This document shows positions 16,694 to 26,264 of a stretch of DNA of 48,353 nt, piece after piece. The DNA lies in NCBI GenBank assembly GCA_947453525.1, contig CANGHD010000007.1, positions 1 through 48,353 of the forward strand, read 5' to 3'. Source of the DNA: Paracoccaceae bacterium (lineage in GTDB: Bacteria > Pseudomonadota > Alphaproteobacteria > Rhodobacterales > Rhodobacteraceae). Both the position numbers and the translations under genes were made by a program. Below the pieces are notes generated by a model. It ran no database searches and was not told the DNA's origin. It saw nothing but the letters and a program-made list of their open reading frames with translations. Positions within the stretch are counted from its first letter, which is position 1. Each line of letters starts with the position of its first letter.

Positions 16694-18004
16694 TCAGATG
16701 GGCAGCATTGCGGCGCTGCTTTGGCGCAGGGCGGCCGGCACTGGCCCGCCCGTCGCCCAATCCAGCAAGGAAACGGTATGGACCACCGGCACCCCGGTCG
16801 CCTGCCCGATCTGGATCATGCAGCCCAGATTGCCCGCCGCGATCACATCCGGTTTGCGCGCCATCAGGGTGGCGACCTTGCGCAGGCGCAGTTCGCCGGA
16901 AATCTCCGGCTGAAGAATGTTGTAGGTCCCGGCAGAACCGCAGCACAGATGGCTGTCCGCAGGCTCGCTGACCCGGAACCCCACCGCTTTCAATAGGTCT
17001 TTCGGCAGCGACTTGATCTTCTGCCCATGCTGCAACGAACAGGCTGAATGGTAGGCCACCGCCATACCCTTGCCTGCAACCTTCGGCAGACCGAGTGCGG
17101 CGATCACCTCGCTGACATCCCTGGCCAGACCCGCCACCGTCGCAGCATCGCCTGAAAGACCGTCACGTCCGAACAGATGCCCGTAATCCTTGATCGTCGT
17201 CCCGCAACCCGAGGTGTTGATGACCAGGGCATCCAGCGCCTCACTGCGATGTTCCGCCATCACCGCCGCCACCATGTCGCGCGCCAAGGGCAGGGCCGCC
17301 GCTTCCCGGCCCATGTGCAAGGGCAAGCCGCCGCAACAGCCCATATTGCGCGGCACCACAACTTCGGCCCCCAGCCGGGTCAAAAGGCGGATCGTTGCAT
17401 CATTGATCTCGGTATCCAGCGCCTTTTGCACGCAGCCCGTCATGAGGGCCACCCGCATCTTGCGCGGCCCCATGGCGGCGAAGACCTGCGGATCATCGTT
17501 CCGGCTGACCGGAGGCAGCGTCCGCGGCGCCAGCCTCAGCATCGCTTGAATGCGGCGATCCAGCATCCACCCTGCCAAAGGCCGCACCAGACGCGCAGCA
17601 AACAAAGCGAGCCGGAAGCGCGTCGGATAGGGCATCACCCCTACCAGAACCGACCGCAGCAGCCGGTCCATGACAGGCCGCCGATAGGTCTTCTCGACAT
17701 GCGCGCGGCCCATCTCGATCAGATGCGCATAATCCACGCCCGAGGGGCACGTCGTCGTACAGGCAAGGCACGACAGGCAGCGGTCGATATGCTTGGCCGT
17801 TTCGGCATCTGCCGCGCGCCCGCTCTCCAGCATCTCCTTGATCAGGTAAATCCGCCCACGAGGACTGTCGAGTTCATCTCCCAGCACTTGATAGGACGGG
17901 CATGTCGCGGTGCAGAGCCCGCAATGCACGCAGGTCCGCAGGATCTTGTTGGCTTCTGCCAACGCGGGATCGGTCAACTGCGCGTCGGTGAAGAATGTCT
18001 GCAT
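16694..18004 (-). CDS. glcF: glycolate oxidase iron-sulfur subunit GlcF
   Basis: 436 aa. Two [4Fe-4S] ferredoxin-type motifs are visible, CVHCGLCTATCP (about 26-37) and CLSCLACTTTCP (about 77-88), followed by two CCG domains (CCGGLPLHMG and CCGSAGTY) of the type found in heterodisulfide-reductase-like and GlcF/LldE proteins. With GlcD and GlcE it oxidises glycolate to glyoxylate and passes electrons to the quinone pool at the membrane. Its start codon overlaps the glcE stop (ATGA), so the two are translationally coupled. Confidence 0.97.
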   Translation of the reverse strand: MQTFFTDAQLTDPALAEANKILRTCVHCGLCTATCPSYQVLGDELDSPRGRIYLIKEMLESGRAADAETAKHIDRCLSCLACTTTCPSGVDYAHLIEMGRAHVEKTYRRPVMDRLLRSVLVGVMPYPTRFRLALFAARLVRPLAGWMLDRRIQAMLRLAPRTLPPVSRNDDPQVFAAMGPRKMRVALMTGCVQKALDTEINDATIRLLTRLGAEVVVPRNMGCCGGLPLHMGREAAALPLARDMVAAVMAEHRSEALDALVINTSGCGTTIKDYGHLFGRDGLSGDAATVAGLARDVSEVIAALGLPKVAGKGMAVAYHSACSLQHGQKIKSLPKDLLKAVGFRVSEPADSHLCCGSAGTYNILQPEISGELRLRKVATLMARKPDVIAAGNLGCMIQIGQATGVPVVHTVSLLDWATGGPVPAALRQSSAAMLPI

Positions 18005-19113
18005 CAGCCCCGGGCCCCCTGATCGAAAATCCCCGCGTTCAATACAGCGCGCGGATCAAACTTCGCCCGCAAAGCCCGGCTCAGCGCCGCAACACCTGGC
18101 GGTTCGGGATGAAAGACCGCAGCCCCCGACCCGCGCAGCAATGTCGCATGTCCGACACCGGCCAGCGCACCCCGGATCACCGAGGCACCGCCATCGGCGA
18201 CGCCGCGCACTGCAATCCAGATCAACCCCCCACCCCAGTCGAATGTCGCTTCGTGCTCCACCCCATGCAGCGCCTCGACCACGGCCTCCGCCGCCGTAGG
18301 CTTGCACGACACCCGCCACAAAGCCCCCTCGCCCAGCCCGCCGCCATCGCGCACGATGGCCCAAAGCGTGCGGCCTGCCACCTCGGCCCAATCGCCGCCC
18401 AGAAAATCCTGCAAGGCCTGCGCCCGATACCGGACTGAAGCCTCCATCCCTTCAATCCGCAACAAGGCGCCAAAACGTCCAAAGGCCGCCCCAGACACCT
18501 CGAACGGAGAGCCCAGCGCCTGCCGCAACAAACCCAACCCCTCGGCCAAAGGCACCTGCGTCCGCAATGTCATCTCGGTCTCGGGCATCGACTGCAGTTT
18601 GAACGCCACTTCCGAGATCACGCCCAGCGTCCCATGGCTTCCCGCCATCAGCTTCACCAGATCAAGGCCCGTGACATTCTTCATCACCCGCCCGCCCGAT
18701 TTGACGACCGTGCCCCTGCCATCGACAAACCGCACCCCAATCAGGTGATCCCGCGCCGACCCCACCTGTACCCGCCTCGGCCCGCAGGCATTCACAGCCA
18801 CGACACCGCCCAGGGTCGAAACCCCGCCGCGCCCCAGAACGCCCCGCATGTCCGGAACTTCAAACGCCAGCCGCTGACGCTGTGCCGCCAGCACCGCCTC
18901 GACCTCGGCAACCGGGGTTCCCGCTCCTGCCACCAAGGTCAGCGCCCCCGGTTCATAAAGCCTGATTCCGGAAAGGCTGGACGTCTCCAAGACCTCCCCA
19001 GCCCCAAACGCCACTCCTCGGGTCCCGCCCCCGCACAGGGACAAGGCCCCGGACGCTGCCCGCACCATCTCGCTCAATTCCGCTTCACTCGCAGGCTTCA
19101 TCGCGTCTTTCAT
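18004..19113 (-). CDS. glcE: glycolate oxidase FAD-binding subunit GlcE
   Basis: 369-aa FAD_binding_4-type protein. The motifs GGGTRGVAFG, GRGGVSTLGGVVAVNACGPRR and the stretch DHLIGVRFVDGRG...GGRVMKNVTGLDLVKLMAGSHGTLGVISE are characteristic of GlcE. It forms part of the three-subunit glycolate oxidase. ATG 19113 is used; ATG 19101 (MKPASEAELS) is a possible alternative. A strong hairpin repeat lies between glcD and this gene and could reduce downstream expression relative to glcD. Confidence 0.96.
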   Translation of the reverse strand: MKDAMKPASEAELSEMVRAASGALSLCGGGTRGVAFGAGEVLETSSLSGIRLYEPGALTLVAGAGTPVAEVEAVLAAQRQRLAFEVPDMRGVLGRGGVSTLGGVVAVNACGPRRVQVGSARDHLIGVRFVDGRGTVVKSGGRVMKNVTGLDLVKLMAGSHGTLGVISEVAFKLQSMPETEMTLRTQVPLAEGLGLLRQALGSPFEVSGAAFGRFGALLRIEGMEASVRYRAQALQDFLGGDWAEVAGRTLWAIVRDGGGLGEGALWRVSCKPTAAEAVVEALHGVEHEATFDWGGGLIWIAVRGVADGGASVIRGALAGVGHATLLRGSGAAVFHPEPPGVAALSRALRAKFDPRAVLNAGIFDQGARG

Positions 19114-19165
19114 TCGTCCAAAAATATCCCACGGTAGGGTCCGGGGAGGTGTGAAACCTCCCCGG
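19114..19165 (-). repeat. hairpin intergenic repeat (copy in glcD-glcE gap)
   Basis: A perfect 10-bp inverted repeat (CCGGGGAGGT at 19141-19150 with ACCTCCCCGG at 19156-19165, loop GTGAA) is followed, reading on the minus strand, by a short linker and GGGATATTTTTGG (about 19130-19118). The copy at 21395-21445 has the same loop, stem length and trailing GGATATTTGG motif with a different stem sequence. Such elements are frequent between genes in Rhodobacterales; here it fills the gap between two cotranscribed genes and could act as an mRNA stabiliser or attenuator. Confidence 0.75.
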
Positions 19166-19170
19166 CTGTT

Positions 19171-20604
19171 TCAACCGGCACGGCGGCTGGCGGTCACATC
19201 CAGCGGAAACACTTTCGCCGGGTTCAACAGCCAGCCCGGATCAAAGACATCCTTGACCCGCAATTGCGCCTCCAGATCGGCGGCGTTGAACTGCACATGC
19301 ATCAGGTCGCGCTTTTCCACCCCGACGCCATGCTCGCCGGTCAGGCAGCCCCCCACCTCGACGCACAGCTTCAGGATATCCGCACCCAACCGTTCACAAG
19401 TCTCCAGTTGGCCCGGTTCATTGGCATTGTACAGGATCAGCGGGTGCATGTTGCCATCGCCCGCGTGAAAGACATTCGCCACCGAAAGCCCGACCGCAGC
19501 CGACATCTCGCCGATGCGCCGCAGGACGTAGGGCAGTTCCGAGACAGGTATCGTCCCGTCCAGACACATATAGTCCGCGATGCTACCCATCGCCCCGAAG
19601 GCCGATTTGCGCCCCAGCCAGATCTTCCGGCTTTCCTCCTCCGACCCGCTTTCACGATAAGCCACCGGATCGTGCCGCAGGGCAATCTCCTTGATCCGCG
19701 CCAGCTGGGCGTCGATCTCGGGGTCGCTGCCCTCAACCTCGACAATCAGCAAGGCCTCACAATCCGGATAGCCGGCCTTGGCGAAATCCTCGCAGGCCCG
19801 GATGCAGGGCCGGTCCATGAACTCGATCGCCACCGGCAACAGCCCGGCGCGGATGATATCGGCCACGCAGGCCCCAGCCACTTCGTTCGAGGCGAACCCC
19901 ATCAGCACGGGCCTTGCCCCCTCGGGCTTGGGCAGAATGCGCAGGTAGGCCTCGGTTACCACCCCCAACTGCCCTTCGGAGCCGCAGATCACCCCCAGCA
20001 AATCCAAACCGGGCGCATCGTTCCATGGCCCGCCGATCTCCACCACCTCGCCGCTCATCAGGACCATGGTGACACCCAACAAGTTGTTCGTCGTCACCCC
20101 GTATTTCAGACAATGCGCGCCACCCGAGTTCATCGCGATATTGCCGGCAATAGCACAGGCCAGCTGGCTGGAGGGGTCCGGCGCATAGAACCAGCCATCC
20201 GCCTCGACCGCACCCGTCACGGCCAGATTGGTGCGCCCGGTCTGCACCCGGATGAAGCGGTTCTCGTAATCCGTCTCGATGACACCGTTCATCCGCGCCA
20301 CACCAAGCACCACGCAATCCGCCGTGGGAAAAGCACCCCCGGCCAGAGAGGTGCCCGAGCCCCTCGGCACGACCTTGACCCCCAACTCGCTGCACAGCCG
20401 CAGCACTGCCGAGACCTCAGCCGTGGATCTTGGCAAGACCACCGCCAAAGGCGCGCAGCGGTAGGCTGTCAAGGCATCGCACTCGTAGGCGCGCGTCTCG
20501 GTCGGGTCAGAGATAACCGCATCGGCGGGCAATATCCCGCGCAGTCGGCCGGTGATCCGGGCATGTGCCGATAGAACGGCCTGATCCGGCAGTGGCATAT
20601 CCAT
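19171..20604 (-). CDS. glcD: glycolate oxidase subunit GlcD
   Basis: 477-aa FAD-linked oxidase, the catalytic subunit of glycolate oxidase. The PP-loop region PRGSGTSLAGGAFPT and NSGGAHCLKYGVTTNNLLG bind FAD; the C-terminal domain carries NVFHAGDGNMHP and the closing GEHGVGVEKRDLM motif, which is typical of D-2-hydroxyacid dehydrogenases of this family. ATG 20604 is chosen because GGGAG lies 7 bases upstream; the reading to 20625 begins with TTG and adds a basic leader. It is the first gene of glcD-glcE-glcF, divergent from the DUF599 gene with 79 bases between. Confidence 0.97.
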   Translation of the reverse strand: MDMPLPDQAVLSAHARITGRLRGILPADAVISDPTETRAYECDALTAYRCAPLAVVLPRSTAEVSAVLRLCSELGVKVVPRGSGTSLAGGAFPTADCVVLGVARMNGVIETDYENRFIRVQTGRTNLAVTGAVEADGWFYAPDPSSQLACAIAGNIAMNSGGAHCLKYGVTTNNLLGVTMVLMSGEVVEIGGPWNDAPGLDLLGVICGSEGQLGVVTEAYLRILPKPEGARPVLMGFASNEVAGACVADIIRAGLLPVAIEFMDRPCIRACEDFAKAGYPDCEALLIVEVEGSDPEIDAQLARIKEIALRHDPVAYRESGSEEESRKIWLGRKSAFGAMGSIADYMCLDGTIPVSELPYVLRRIGEMSAAVGLSVANVFHAGDGNMHPLILYNANEPGQLETCERLGADILKLCVEVGGCLTGEHGVGVEKRDLMHVQFNAADLEAQLRVKDVFDPGWLLNPAKVFPLDVTASRRAG

Positions 20605-20683
20605 GCGGCGTCTCCCTTTGGACAAAGGTTACGGGTGCAAGCCGCCACTGGCAAGGCGCGCTGCAGCCCGCTAAGGTCATTCC

Positions 20684-21382
20684 ATGAACCTGCTCGCAAC
20701 CCTTGAGGCCACCTTCACCGGCTATGACACGGCAGTTTTTCTGCTGTTCCTTTTCGCATGGCTCACCACCGGCCTTCTGGCGGAACACCCGCCCAAATGG
20801 CGCCCTTCGGTCTCGCACCTGATGAAAGACTATCGCCGCCGCTGGATGGTGGAATTCCTGACCCGAGAGCCGCGTATCTTTGACATTTCGCTGATCGACA
20901 GTCTGCGGCAGGGCACCGCGTTTTTCGTCTCCGGCTCCATGATCGCCATTGGCGGCGGGGTTGCCATGATCGGCAATGCCGCCACGCTGCAGGGTCTGGC
21001 CAAGGACCTGACGATTGGCGCCGAAGTGGCGCAACTGCGCATCAAGCTGATCGTCGTGGTGGCCTTGATGGCCAACGCGCTTTTGAAATTCGTCTGGAGC
21101 CACCGGCTTTTCGGCTATTGCGCCATCATGATGGCCGCCATCCCGAACGACTACACCCACCCGATGGCCCGCCCCCGCGCCGACCAAACCGCCGAGATCA
21201 TCATCACGGCAGCCCGCAGCTTCAACCGGGGTCTCAACTCCATTTACTTCGCCTTGTGCGGTCTGGCGTGGCTGATCGGCCCGAAAACGCTTTTCTATGC
21301 CGTGATCCTCACCACCGCCGTCCTGATCCGCCGCGAATTCGCCAGCCACTCCCGTGCCGTGATGATGCAAAAGCTTGAGTGA
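20684..21382 (+). CDS. DUF599 family membrane protein
   Basis: 232-aa inner-membrane protein of unknown function. Four hydrophobic segments (about 15-33, 80-105, 122-145 and 190-220) with the family-type stretches RRRWMVEFLTREPRIFDISLIDSLRQGTAFF and PNDYTHPMARPRADQTAEI, followed by AARSFNRGLNSIYFALCGLAWLIGP. No active site can be named. It is encoded alone, divergent from glcD and convergent with the four-gene minus-strand operon; a hairpin repeat separates the convergent ends. Confidence 0.85.
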   Translation: MNLLATLEATFTGYDTAVFLLFLFAWLTTGLLAEHPPKWRPSVSHLMKDYRRRWMVEFLTREPRIFDISLIDSLRQGTAFFVSGSMIAIGGGVAMIGNAATLQGLAKDLTIGAEVAQLRIKLIVVVALMANALLKFVWSHRLFGYCAIMMAAIPNDYTHPMARPRADQTAEIIITAARSFNRGLNSIYFALCGLAWLIGPKTLFYAVILTTAVLIRREFASHSRAVMMQKLE

Positions 21383-21389
21383 TCCTTGC

Positions 21390-21445
21390 CTCTCGCTCTC
21401 GCCAAATATCCGGCAGGAGGTCCGGAGGGTGTGAAACCCTCCGGA
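21390..21445 (-). repeat. hairpin intergenic repeat (convergent gap)
   Basis: A perfect 10-bp inverted repeat (TCCGGAGGGT at 21421-21430 with ACCCTCCGGA at 21436-21445, loop GTGAA), followed on the minus strand by CCTCCTGCC and GGATATTTGGCGAGAGCGAG. The same loop and trailing motif occur at 19114-19165, and the trailing motif alone near 4013-4032. Situated between convergent genes, it may act as a bidirectional terminator, though it lacks a long T run. Confidence 0.75.
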
Positions 21446-21459
21446 GGCTTGGGCCGGGA

Positions 21460-23529
21460 CTAGGCCTTGGCGCCTCTGCGCCCCTCGATCAACCAGGCCA
21501 GCACCGAGGCCACTGCCGCCAGTAGCAGATACAGCCAAGGCGGCAACAAGGCCGCGACGGAGATATCGCCCGTGACATAGGCCCCACGCGGCGTGATCCC
21601 GATCCAGCCTCGGCCAGAGGCCGGTCGGTCATCGTTCACCAGACGGATATCCGGGATACCATTTTCCAGCCGCAGAATGCCGCCCTTGGTCTGCGTCACC
21701 ACCGGCGCCAGCGTGTTACCACTGGCGATCGTCTCTTCGAACTCTTTCGGCGCGCTCGGTCCAACGGCGACCACTTTCGCAAGGTCGCCCTCTTGCAGCC
21801 GGTACAGCCCCAGCAGCGGCGCGTCATACGTCGCATCGAACTGCCCCGGTGCGCTTTGCTTCAACTCCAGCGTCGCACGCGTGCCATCTGGCAAGGTGAT
21901 CGACACCGGTGGCGGTGCTTCGTCCAGTATGGTCCGCCGCGTGATGGTCAGCGCCTGCCCTACGGCCGAGGCTTCCAGCGCCTCTTCCTCAAGTTCCGGC
22001 TGTTTCAGCATCCAGTGCGCCAGTCGCCGCAACAGTTCCAACTGCGGCCCGCCGCCCTCGAAACCACGACCCCAGAGCCAGCTTTGGTCCGAGGCCAGAA
22101 CGGCGACACGCCCCTTGCCGACCCGGTCCAGCACCAGCAAGGGCTTGTCATCCGGCCCGCTCATCAGGACCTGACCCGATCTCTGCGTCACCTCGATCAG
22201 CCGGAACCAGCGGCCCCAGCCACCGGGCGGGGCCAAAGCCTCCAACCCTTCAGTCACAGGATGCCTGCGCCCGACATCCGTCAACTTGGGTCTGAAGCCC
22301 TGCTCGATGATCTGGCTGGTTGGTTCCACCGGCAGGATCTGCGACAAGGGCGAGCGCCACAGACTGTCGACCTGCCCGAACTCGGGCCCCGCCGCGACCA
22401 GAACGGTGCCACCCGCCTGCACGTAGTCGACCACGTTCTGCAGGTAAGACATCGGCAGGATGCCCCGCATCGCATAGCGGTCAAAGATGATCAGGTCGAA
22501 ATCCTTGATCTTGTCGACGAACAGCTCCTTGGTCGGAAAGGCGATCAAGGACAGTTCCGAGACGGGAATACCATCCTGCTTTTCCGGTGGCCGCAGAATG
22601 GTGAAGTGCACGAGGTCAACCGAGGGGTCGGACTTCAGCAGGTTCCGCCATACCCGTTCACCGGGGTTCGGTTCTCCAGACACCAGAAGCACACGGAGCC
22701 GGTCCCGCACGCCGTTGATCTGCACCACAGCGGCATTGTTGCGATCGGTCAACTCGCCATCCTGACCGGCGATCGACAGTTGCAACACGTTGATCCCGGC
22801 ATGGGGCAGTTCAATCGGCAGGTCCAGATCCTGCCCTACAGGCACGCTGAAGGTCGAGGGCGCGTCAGCATCCAGCGCAACCGTCACATCCACCGAAGCC
22901 CCTGCCGCGCCAGGGGCCTCGCCCTGATCCTCGACCCGGAACTTCAGGCTGGTCTTCTCACCCATGATCGCGAAGGCCGGCGCATTGGTGATCACCAACC
23001 GCCGGTCCCAATCGCCCTTTCGCCCAGTCAGCAGCACCTGCAGGGGTGCCGGCAGCTTCGGCACCGCCCCCATGTCATGCACTTGCCCGTCGGTCAGCAA
23101 GATCGCCCCGGCAATCCGGGCCTGCGGCTCTTGCGCCAAGGCCTGCGCCAGCGCCGCCATGGCCAAAGTCCCGGCATTGTCCTTGCCATCGGCCACATGT
23201 ACGATGCGCAATTCGGTATTCGCGATCAGCGAGACCTTGGCCTTGATCGCCTCGACCGCCTGCGCGGTCTGGAAGGCACGGTCGGACAGGCCTTGGCTGG
23301 AACTGTCATCCACCACCAGAACGACGATATCCGACAGGGCCTTGCGCTCCTCTTGCTGCAGGGAAGGATTGCACAGGGCCACCAGCACAAAGCCCAAAGC
23401 CAGCGCCCTTACGGCCCAGCCCACCAGACCGCGCCACACCGCCAAAGCCAGGAGAACGGCCGCCGCAGCACCCAGCGCGATCAGCGCCCAATCCGGGATC
23501 AGCGGTTGAAAGATCAACGTCTGGCTCAT
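21460..23529 (-). CDS. membrane-anchored glutamine-amidotransferase-like protein
   Basis: 689 aa. Two N-terminal membrane segments (about 13-30 and 35-53) and one near the C-terminus (about 662-680) flank a large periplasmic region. It starts with a VWA-like segment (DIVVLVVDDSSSQGLSD, with a degenerate MIDAS) and includes a class-I glutamine-amidotransferase-like segment (FDLIIFDRYAMRGILP...VDYVQAGGTVLVAAG, about 345-385) without an obvious catalytic Cys, so it is probably a structural relative. It is the last gene of moxR-DUF58-DUF4159-this, overlapping its predecessor by four bases. Operons of this type (Bat-like, linked to envelope stress or aerotolerance) are known, but the biochemical role is unsettled. 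Confidence 0.85.
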   Translation of the reverse strand: MSQTLIFQPLIPDWALIALGAAAAVLLALAVWRGLVGWAVRALALGFVLVALCNPSLQQEERKALSDIVVLVVDDSSSQGLSDRAFQTAQAVEAIKAKVSLIANTELRIVHVADGKDNAGTLAMAALAQALAQEPQARIAGAILLTDGQVHDMGAVPKLPAPLQVLLTGRKGDWDRRLVITNAPAFAIMGEKTSLKFRVEDQGEAPGAAGASVDVTVALDADAPSTFSVPVGQDLDLPIELPHAGINVLQLSIAGQDGELTDRNNAAVVQINGVRDRLRVLLVSGEPNPGERVWRNLLKSDPSVDLVHFTILRPPEKQDGIPVSELSLIAFPTKELFVDKIKDFDLIIFDRYAMRGILPMSYLQNVVDYVQAGGTVLVAAGPEFGQVDSLWRSPLSQILPVEPTSQIIEQGFRPKLTDVGRRHPVTEGLEALAPPGGWGRWFRLIEVTQRSGQVLMSGPDDKPLLVLDRVGKGRVAVLASDQSWLWGRGFEGGGPQLELLRRLAHWMLKQPELEEEALEASAVGQALTITRRTILDEAPPPVSITLPDGTRATLELKQSAPGQFDATYDAPLLGLYRLQEGDLAKVVAVGPSAPKEFEETIASGNTLAPVVTQTKGGILRLENGIPDIRLVNDDRPASGRGWIGITPRGAYVTGDISVAALLPPWLYLLLAAVASVLAWLIEGRRGAKA

Positions 23530-26264
23530 TTGCCCAGCCTTTCCAGCAGGGCAGGCACATGGACCTGATCCGACTTATAGTTCCCGGTCAGCACATGCAT
23601 GATCAGGTTGATGCCAAAGCGGTAGGCATATTCCCTCTGGTCATCGCCCGCCGCCCCGCGCCCCACGGGCAACAGGGGTGCACCATACTGATCCACCGCC
23701 CAGGCCGAGGCATAGTCGTTTCCCCCGATCACAATGGGCGTCACACCATCATTCAGGTTGCGAAACGGCATGCCTTCGGCCTTGGCAGCATCCGGAGGCG
23801 AGGCCTCCACCCACAACCCGCCCTCGCTGAAGCGCCCCGGAAAGGCCTGCAGCAGATAGAAACTGCGGGTCAGCACGTGGTCTTCCGGGATCGGCTCGAT
23901 CGGAGGGATATCAAGGCCCGAGGCAATGCGCTGCAAGGCCGCCCCTTCCGGCGTCGCCCCGGCCGAGGCGACATCGGCATCCCGCGTGTCAAACAGGATC
24001 AAGCCACCGGTGCGCAGATAGCGATTCAGCTTGGCATAGGCCGCCGAACTCGGCACCCGAGCCTGCGGCGTGATCGGCCAGTACAGGAAGGGAAAGAAGG
24101 CAAGCTCGTCCGTCTCGATATCCACACCCATCGGCGTCAAGGGCTCCACCGCAGTCCGGTTCGCCAATTGGTCGCTCAACCCCAACAGACCCGCCGCCGA
24201 AGTGTCGTCGACCGTCTTGTCGCCCGTGATCACATAGGCCAGCACCACGCCGTCGGTCGCCGCAATGGCCCGGTCATCTGCGGTATCCGCCCGCGCGTCA
24301 TGTGGCTGGACCAGCACGGCCAAAGCCACCAGGGCCGCCCCGACGCCATGCCGCAGTCGGCCCGACAGGGCCAGGGTCGCGATGATGTCCAAGAGCAGCA
24401 GGATCAAAGCCACCGACAGGACCGGCCCCTTCAGGGCCTTCTCCTGCGGCAGGCTCAGATCGCCCAAGGTCACGCCGGCAGGCCATCCTGCTGCCGCGAA
24501 GGCAAAGTCGGCCGCGACGGTATTCACCGCCACGACGCGCCCTTCATTGCGATACAAGCCCGCCGGAACTTCCGCCACCGGCCCGTCCTTGGCGGCGCGC
24601 AATAAAGCCGTGCCGGGCACACCGGCCAGACTGCCCGGATCGCTTAGTTCGCCCCAACCGTCCAGCACGCGTTCGGGCGTCCACACAAGACCCTTCACCG
24701 CCTCATCCGCCACAGCCCCCATGGTGGTTGAAATCGCCATCCGCTCCAGCATCACCACAAAAAGCCCGGACAACGGCAGGTCCGACCACTCGGCATTGGC
24801 GGTAACATGCACCAGAACCACCTGTCCCAGCCCCATCAGCTTGCGGGTCACCAAGGGCGTGCCATCATCCAGCGCAGCCAAGGTCCGCGACGCGAGTTCC
24901 GCATCCGGCTGGGCCAGCACCTGAGTCTTCACGCGCAGATCGGCCGGAATATCCAAACCGTGGAACGGAGAGCCTTCCGGGAAAGCCGCCAAAGCCTTGG
25001 GCGCACCCCAGCTCATCGCCCCGCCCGAGGTTAGACCGCCTTGCCGCAGGGTCACCGGCATCAGGGGGTCTTCCGCGAGCTTCACCATATCCGCCGCCGC
25101 CAGATGCGGCCCGGCAAAGCGCAGCAAAAGTCCGCCCTTGTGAACCCATTCCACCAGCGCATCGCTTTCCGCCTGCGGAATTTGCGCCACGTCCGCGAGC
25201 ACGATCACATCGGGCTTGGCAGGTACGACATCCATCACCCCGCCTTCGATGATATCGGCCGAAGGCTGCAAGGCCTGCCGCAGATAATGCAGCGGAGACA
25301 GCAGTTGCAGCCCCTCGCCGTCCGCCGAGTCCGAGACCAAGGCCACCTTGCGCCGCTTCAGGGCATCGCCCGCCAAGGACACCGCCCCGGCACTGCGCGC
25401 GCCTTCGATGGCAAAGCGGGTGACGCGGTTGCGCAATTCGGGCGGCAGGTCCAGACCAGCCTTGGCGGTTGAGACGCCCGCATCGAAAGCCGCGGGGGCC
25501 TTGGCCAGTTCCCGGTCCGTGCCCGAAGGATCCGGTCCTCGCGCGACGACATTCAACACTCCCGGCCCCGCTGGGAATCGCGAGGCAGTCAGCGTCAGCT
25601 TGCCATCCGCCTGCACTGCCGGGCCCAAAGCGAAAACCGGCGCATCCGAAACATAAACAGCGACCGCACCCGCCTTTTGCAGGGCCGCTCCCAGTTCCGG
25701 CCGCCCCCGGTGGGAAAGGTTGTCGCTCAACCATGCCGTCTCGAATGCGCCTTTCGGCAGGCTTGGGATCCAGCGGTTCAAGTCTTGCGGCAGCCAGCCC
25801 CGTGGCACCAGGGTCGCCACCTTTCCCCGCAGGTCCGCGGCCGCCTTGAAGACCACGTCCTGTGGTGCATCGGCCAACTGGATCACCGCCACCGGCCGCC
25901 CCGCCCGTTCTGCTCCGTCCAGCAAACTGGCCAGCTTGGCCGTGCGCTTGGTCCAGTCATAGGCATCGGCCCAGCCGCCATCGACAACGATCAGCAGCGG
26001 GTCCCTCCCGGTCACCACGGCCCTTGGGTTCAGCACCGGTCCAGCAAAGGCCACGATCGCCGCCGATATCGCCAGCATCCGCAGCGCCAGCAGCCACCAC
26101 GGTGTCTTGTCGGCCTCGCGGTCCTCATCCATCAGGCCAAGCAGCAGCGCAACACCCGGAAACCTGCGCCGGATCGGGGCTGGTGGCACCGCGCGCAGCA
26201 GGAACCACAGGACCGGCACCGCGAGCAGCGCCAAGAGCAAGAGCGGAGAGGCAAATCCCAGCAT
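23526..26264 (-). CDS. DUF4159 domain protein with BatA-type N-terminus
   Basis: 912-aa membrane protein. A BatA-like N-terminus (MLGFASPLLLLALLAVPVLWFLLR, then RRRFPGVALLL and a second membrane segment about 60-80) is followed by a long periplasmic part with VWA/amidotransferase-like folds, a membrane segment near 630-655, and a C-terminal DUF4159 domain (about 700-905: ...LAYVITGDKTVDDTSAAGLLGL, FPFLYWPITPQ, GGLILFDTRD). ATG 26264 is chosen since it overlaps the upstream stop (ATGA), as elsewhere in this operon. It probably works in the envelope with the MoxR ATPase and DUF58 protein; substrate unknown. Confidence 0.9.
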   Translation of the reverse strand: MLGFASPLLLLALLAVPVLWFLLRAVPPAPIRRRFPGVALLLGLMDEDREADKTPWWLLALRMLAISAAIVAFAGPVLNPRAVVTGRDPLLIVVDGGWADAYDWTKRTAKLASLLDGAERAGRPVAVIQLADAPQDVVFKAAADLRGKVATLVPRGWLPQDLNRWIPSLPKGAFETAWLSDNLSHRGRPELGAALQKAGAVAVYVSDAPVFALGPAVQADGKLTLTASRFPAGPGVLNVVARGPDPSGTDRELAKAPAAFDAGVSTAKAGLDLPPELRNRVTRFAIEGARSAGAVSLAGDALKRRKVALVSDSADGEGLQLLSPLHYLRQALQPSADIIEGGVMDVVPAKPDVIVLADVAQIPQAESDALVEWVHKGGLLLRFAGPHLAAADMVKLAEDPLMPVTLRQGGLTSGGAMSWGAPKALAAFPEGSPFHGLDIPADLRVKTQVLAQPDAELASRTLAALDDGTPLVTRKLMGLGQVVLVHVTANAEWSDLPLSGLFVVMLERMAISTTMGAVADEAVKGLVWTPERVLDGWGELSDPGSLAGVPGTALLRAAKDGPVAEVPAGLYRNEGRVVAVNTVAADFAFAAAGWPAGVTLGDLSLPQEKALKGPVLSVALILLLLDIIATLALSGRLRHGVGAALVALAVLVQPHDARADTADDRAIAATDGVVLAYVITGDKTVDDTSAAGLLGLSDQLANRTAVEPLTPMGVDIETDELAFFPFLYWPITPQARVPSSAAYAKLNRYLRTGGLILFDTRDADVASAGATPEGAALQRIASGLDIPPIEPIPEDHVLTRSFYLLQAFPGRFSEGGLWVEASPPDAAKAEGMPFRNLNDGVTPIVIGGNDYASAWAVDQYGAPLLPVGRGAAGDDQREYAYRFGINLIMHVLTGNYKSDQVHVPALLERLGK

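Noticed and set aside
21793-23568. A 591-codon plus-strand open frame
   Set aside because: Antisense to the amidotransferase-like membrane protein, a GC-rich shadow frame rich in Arg, Gln and His.
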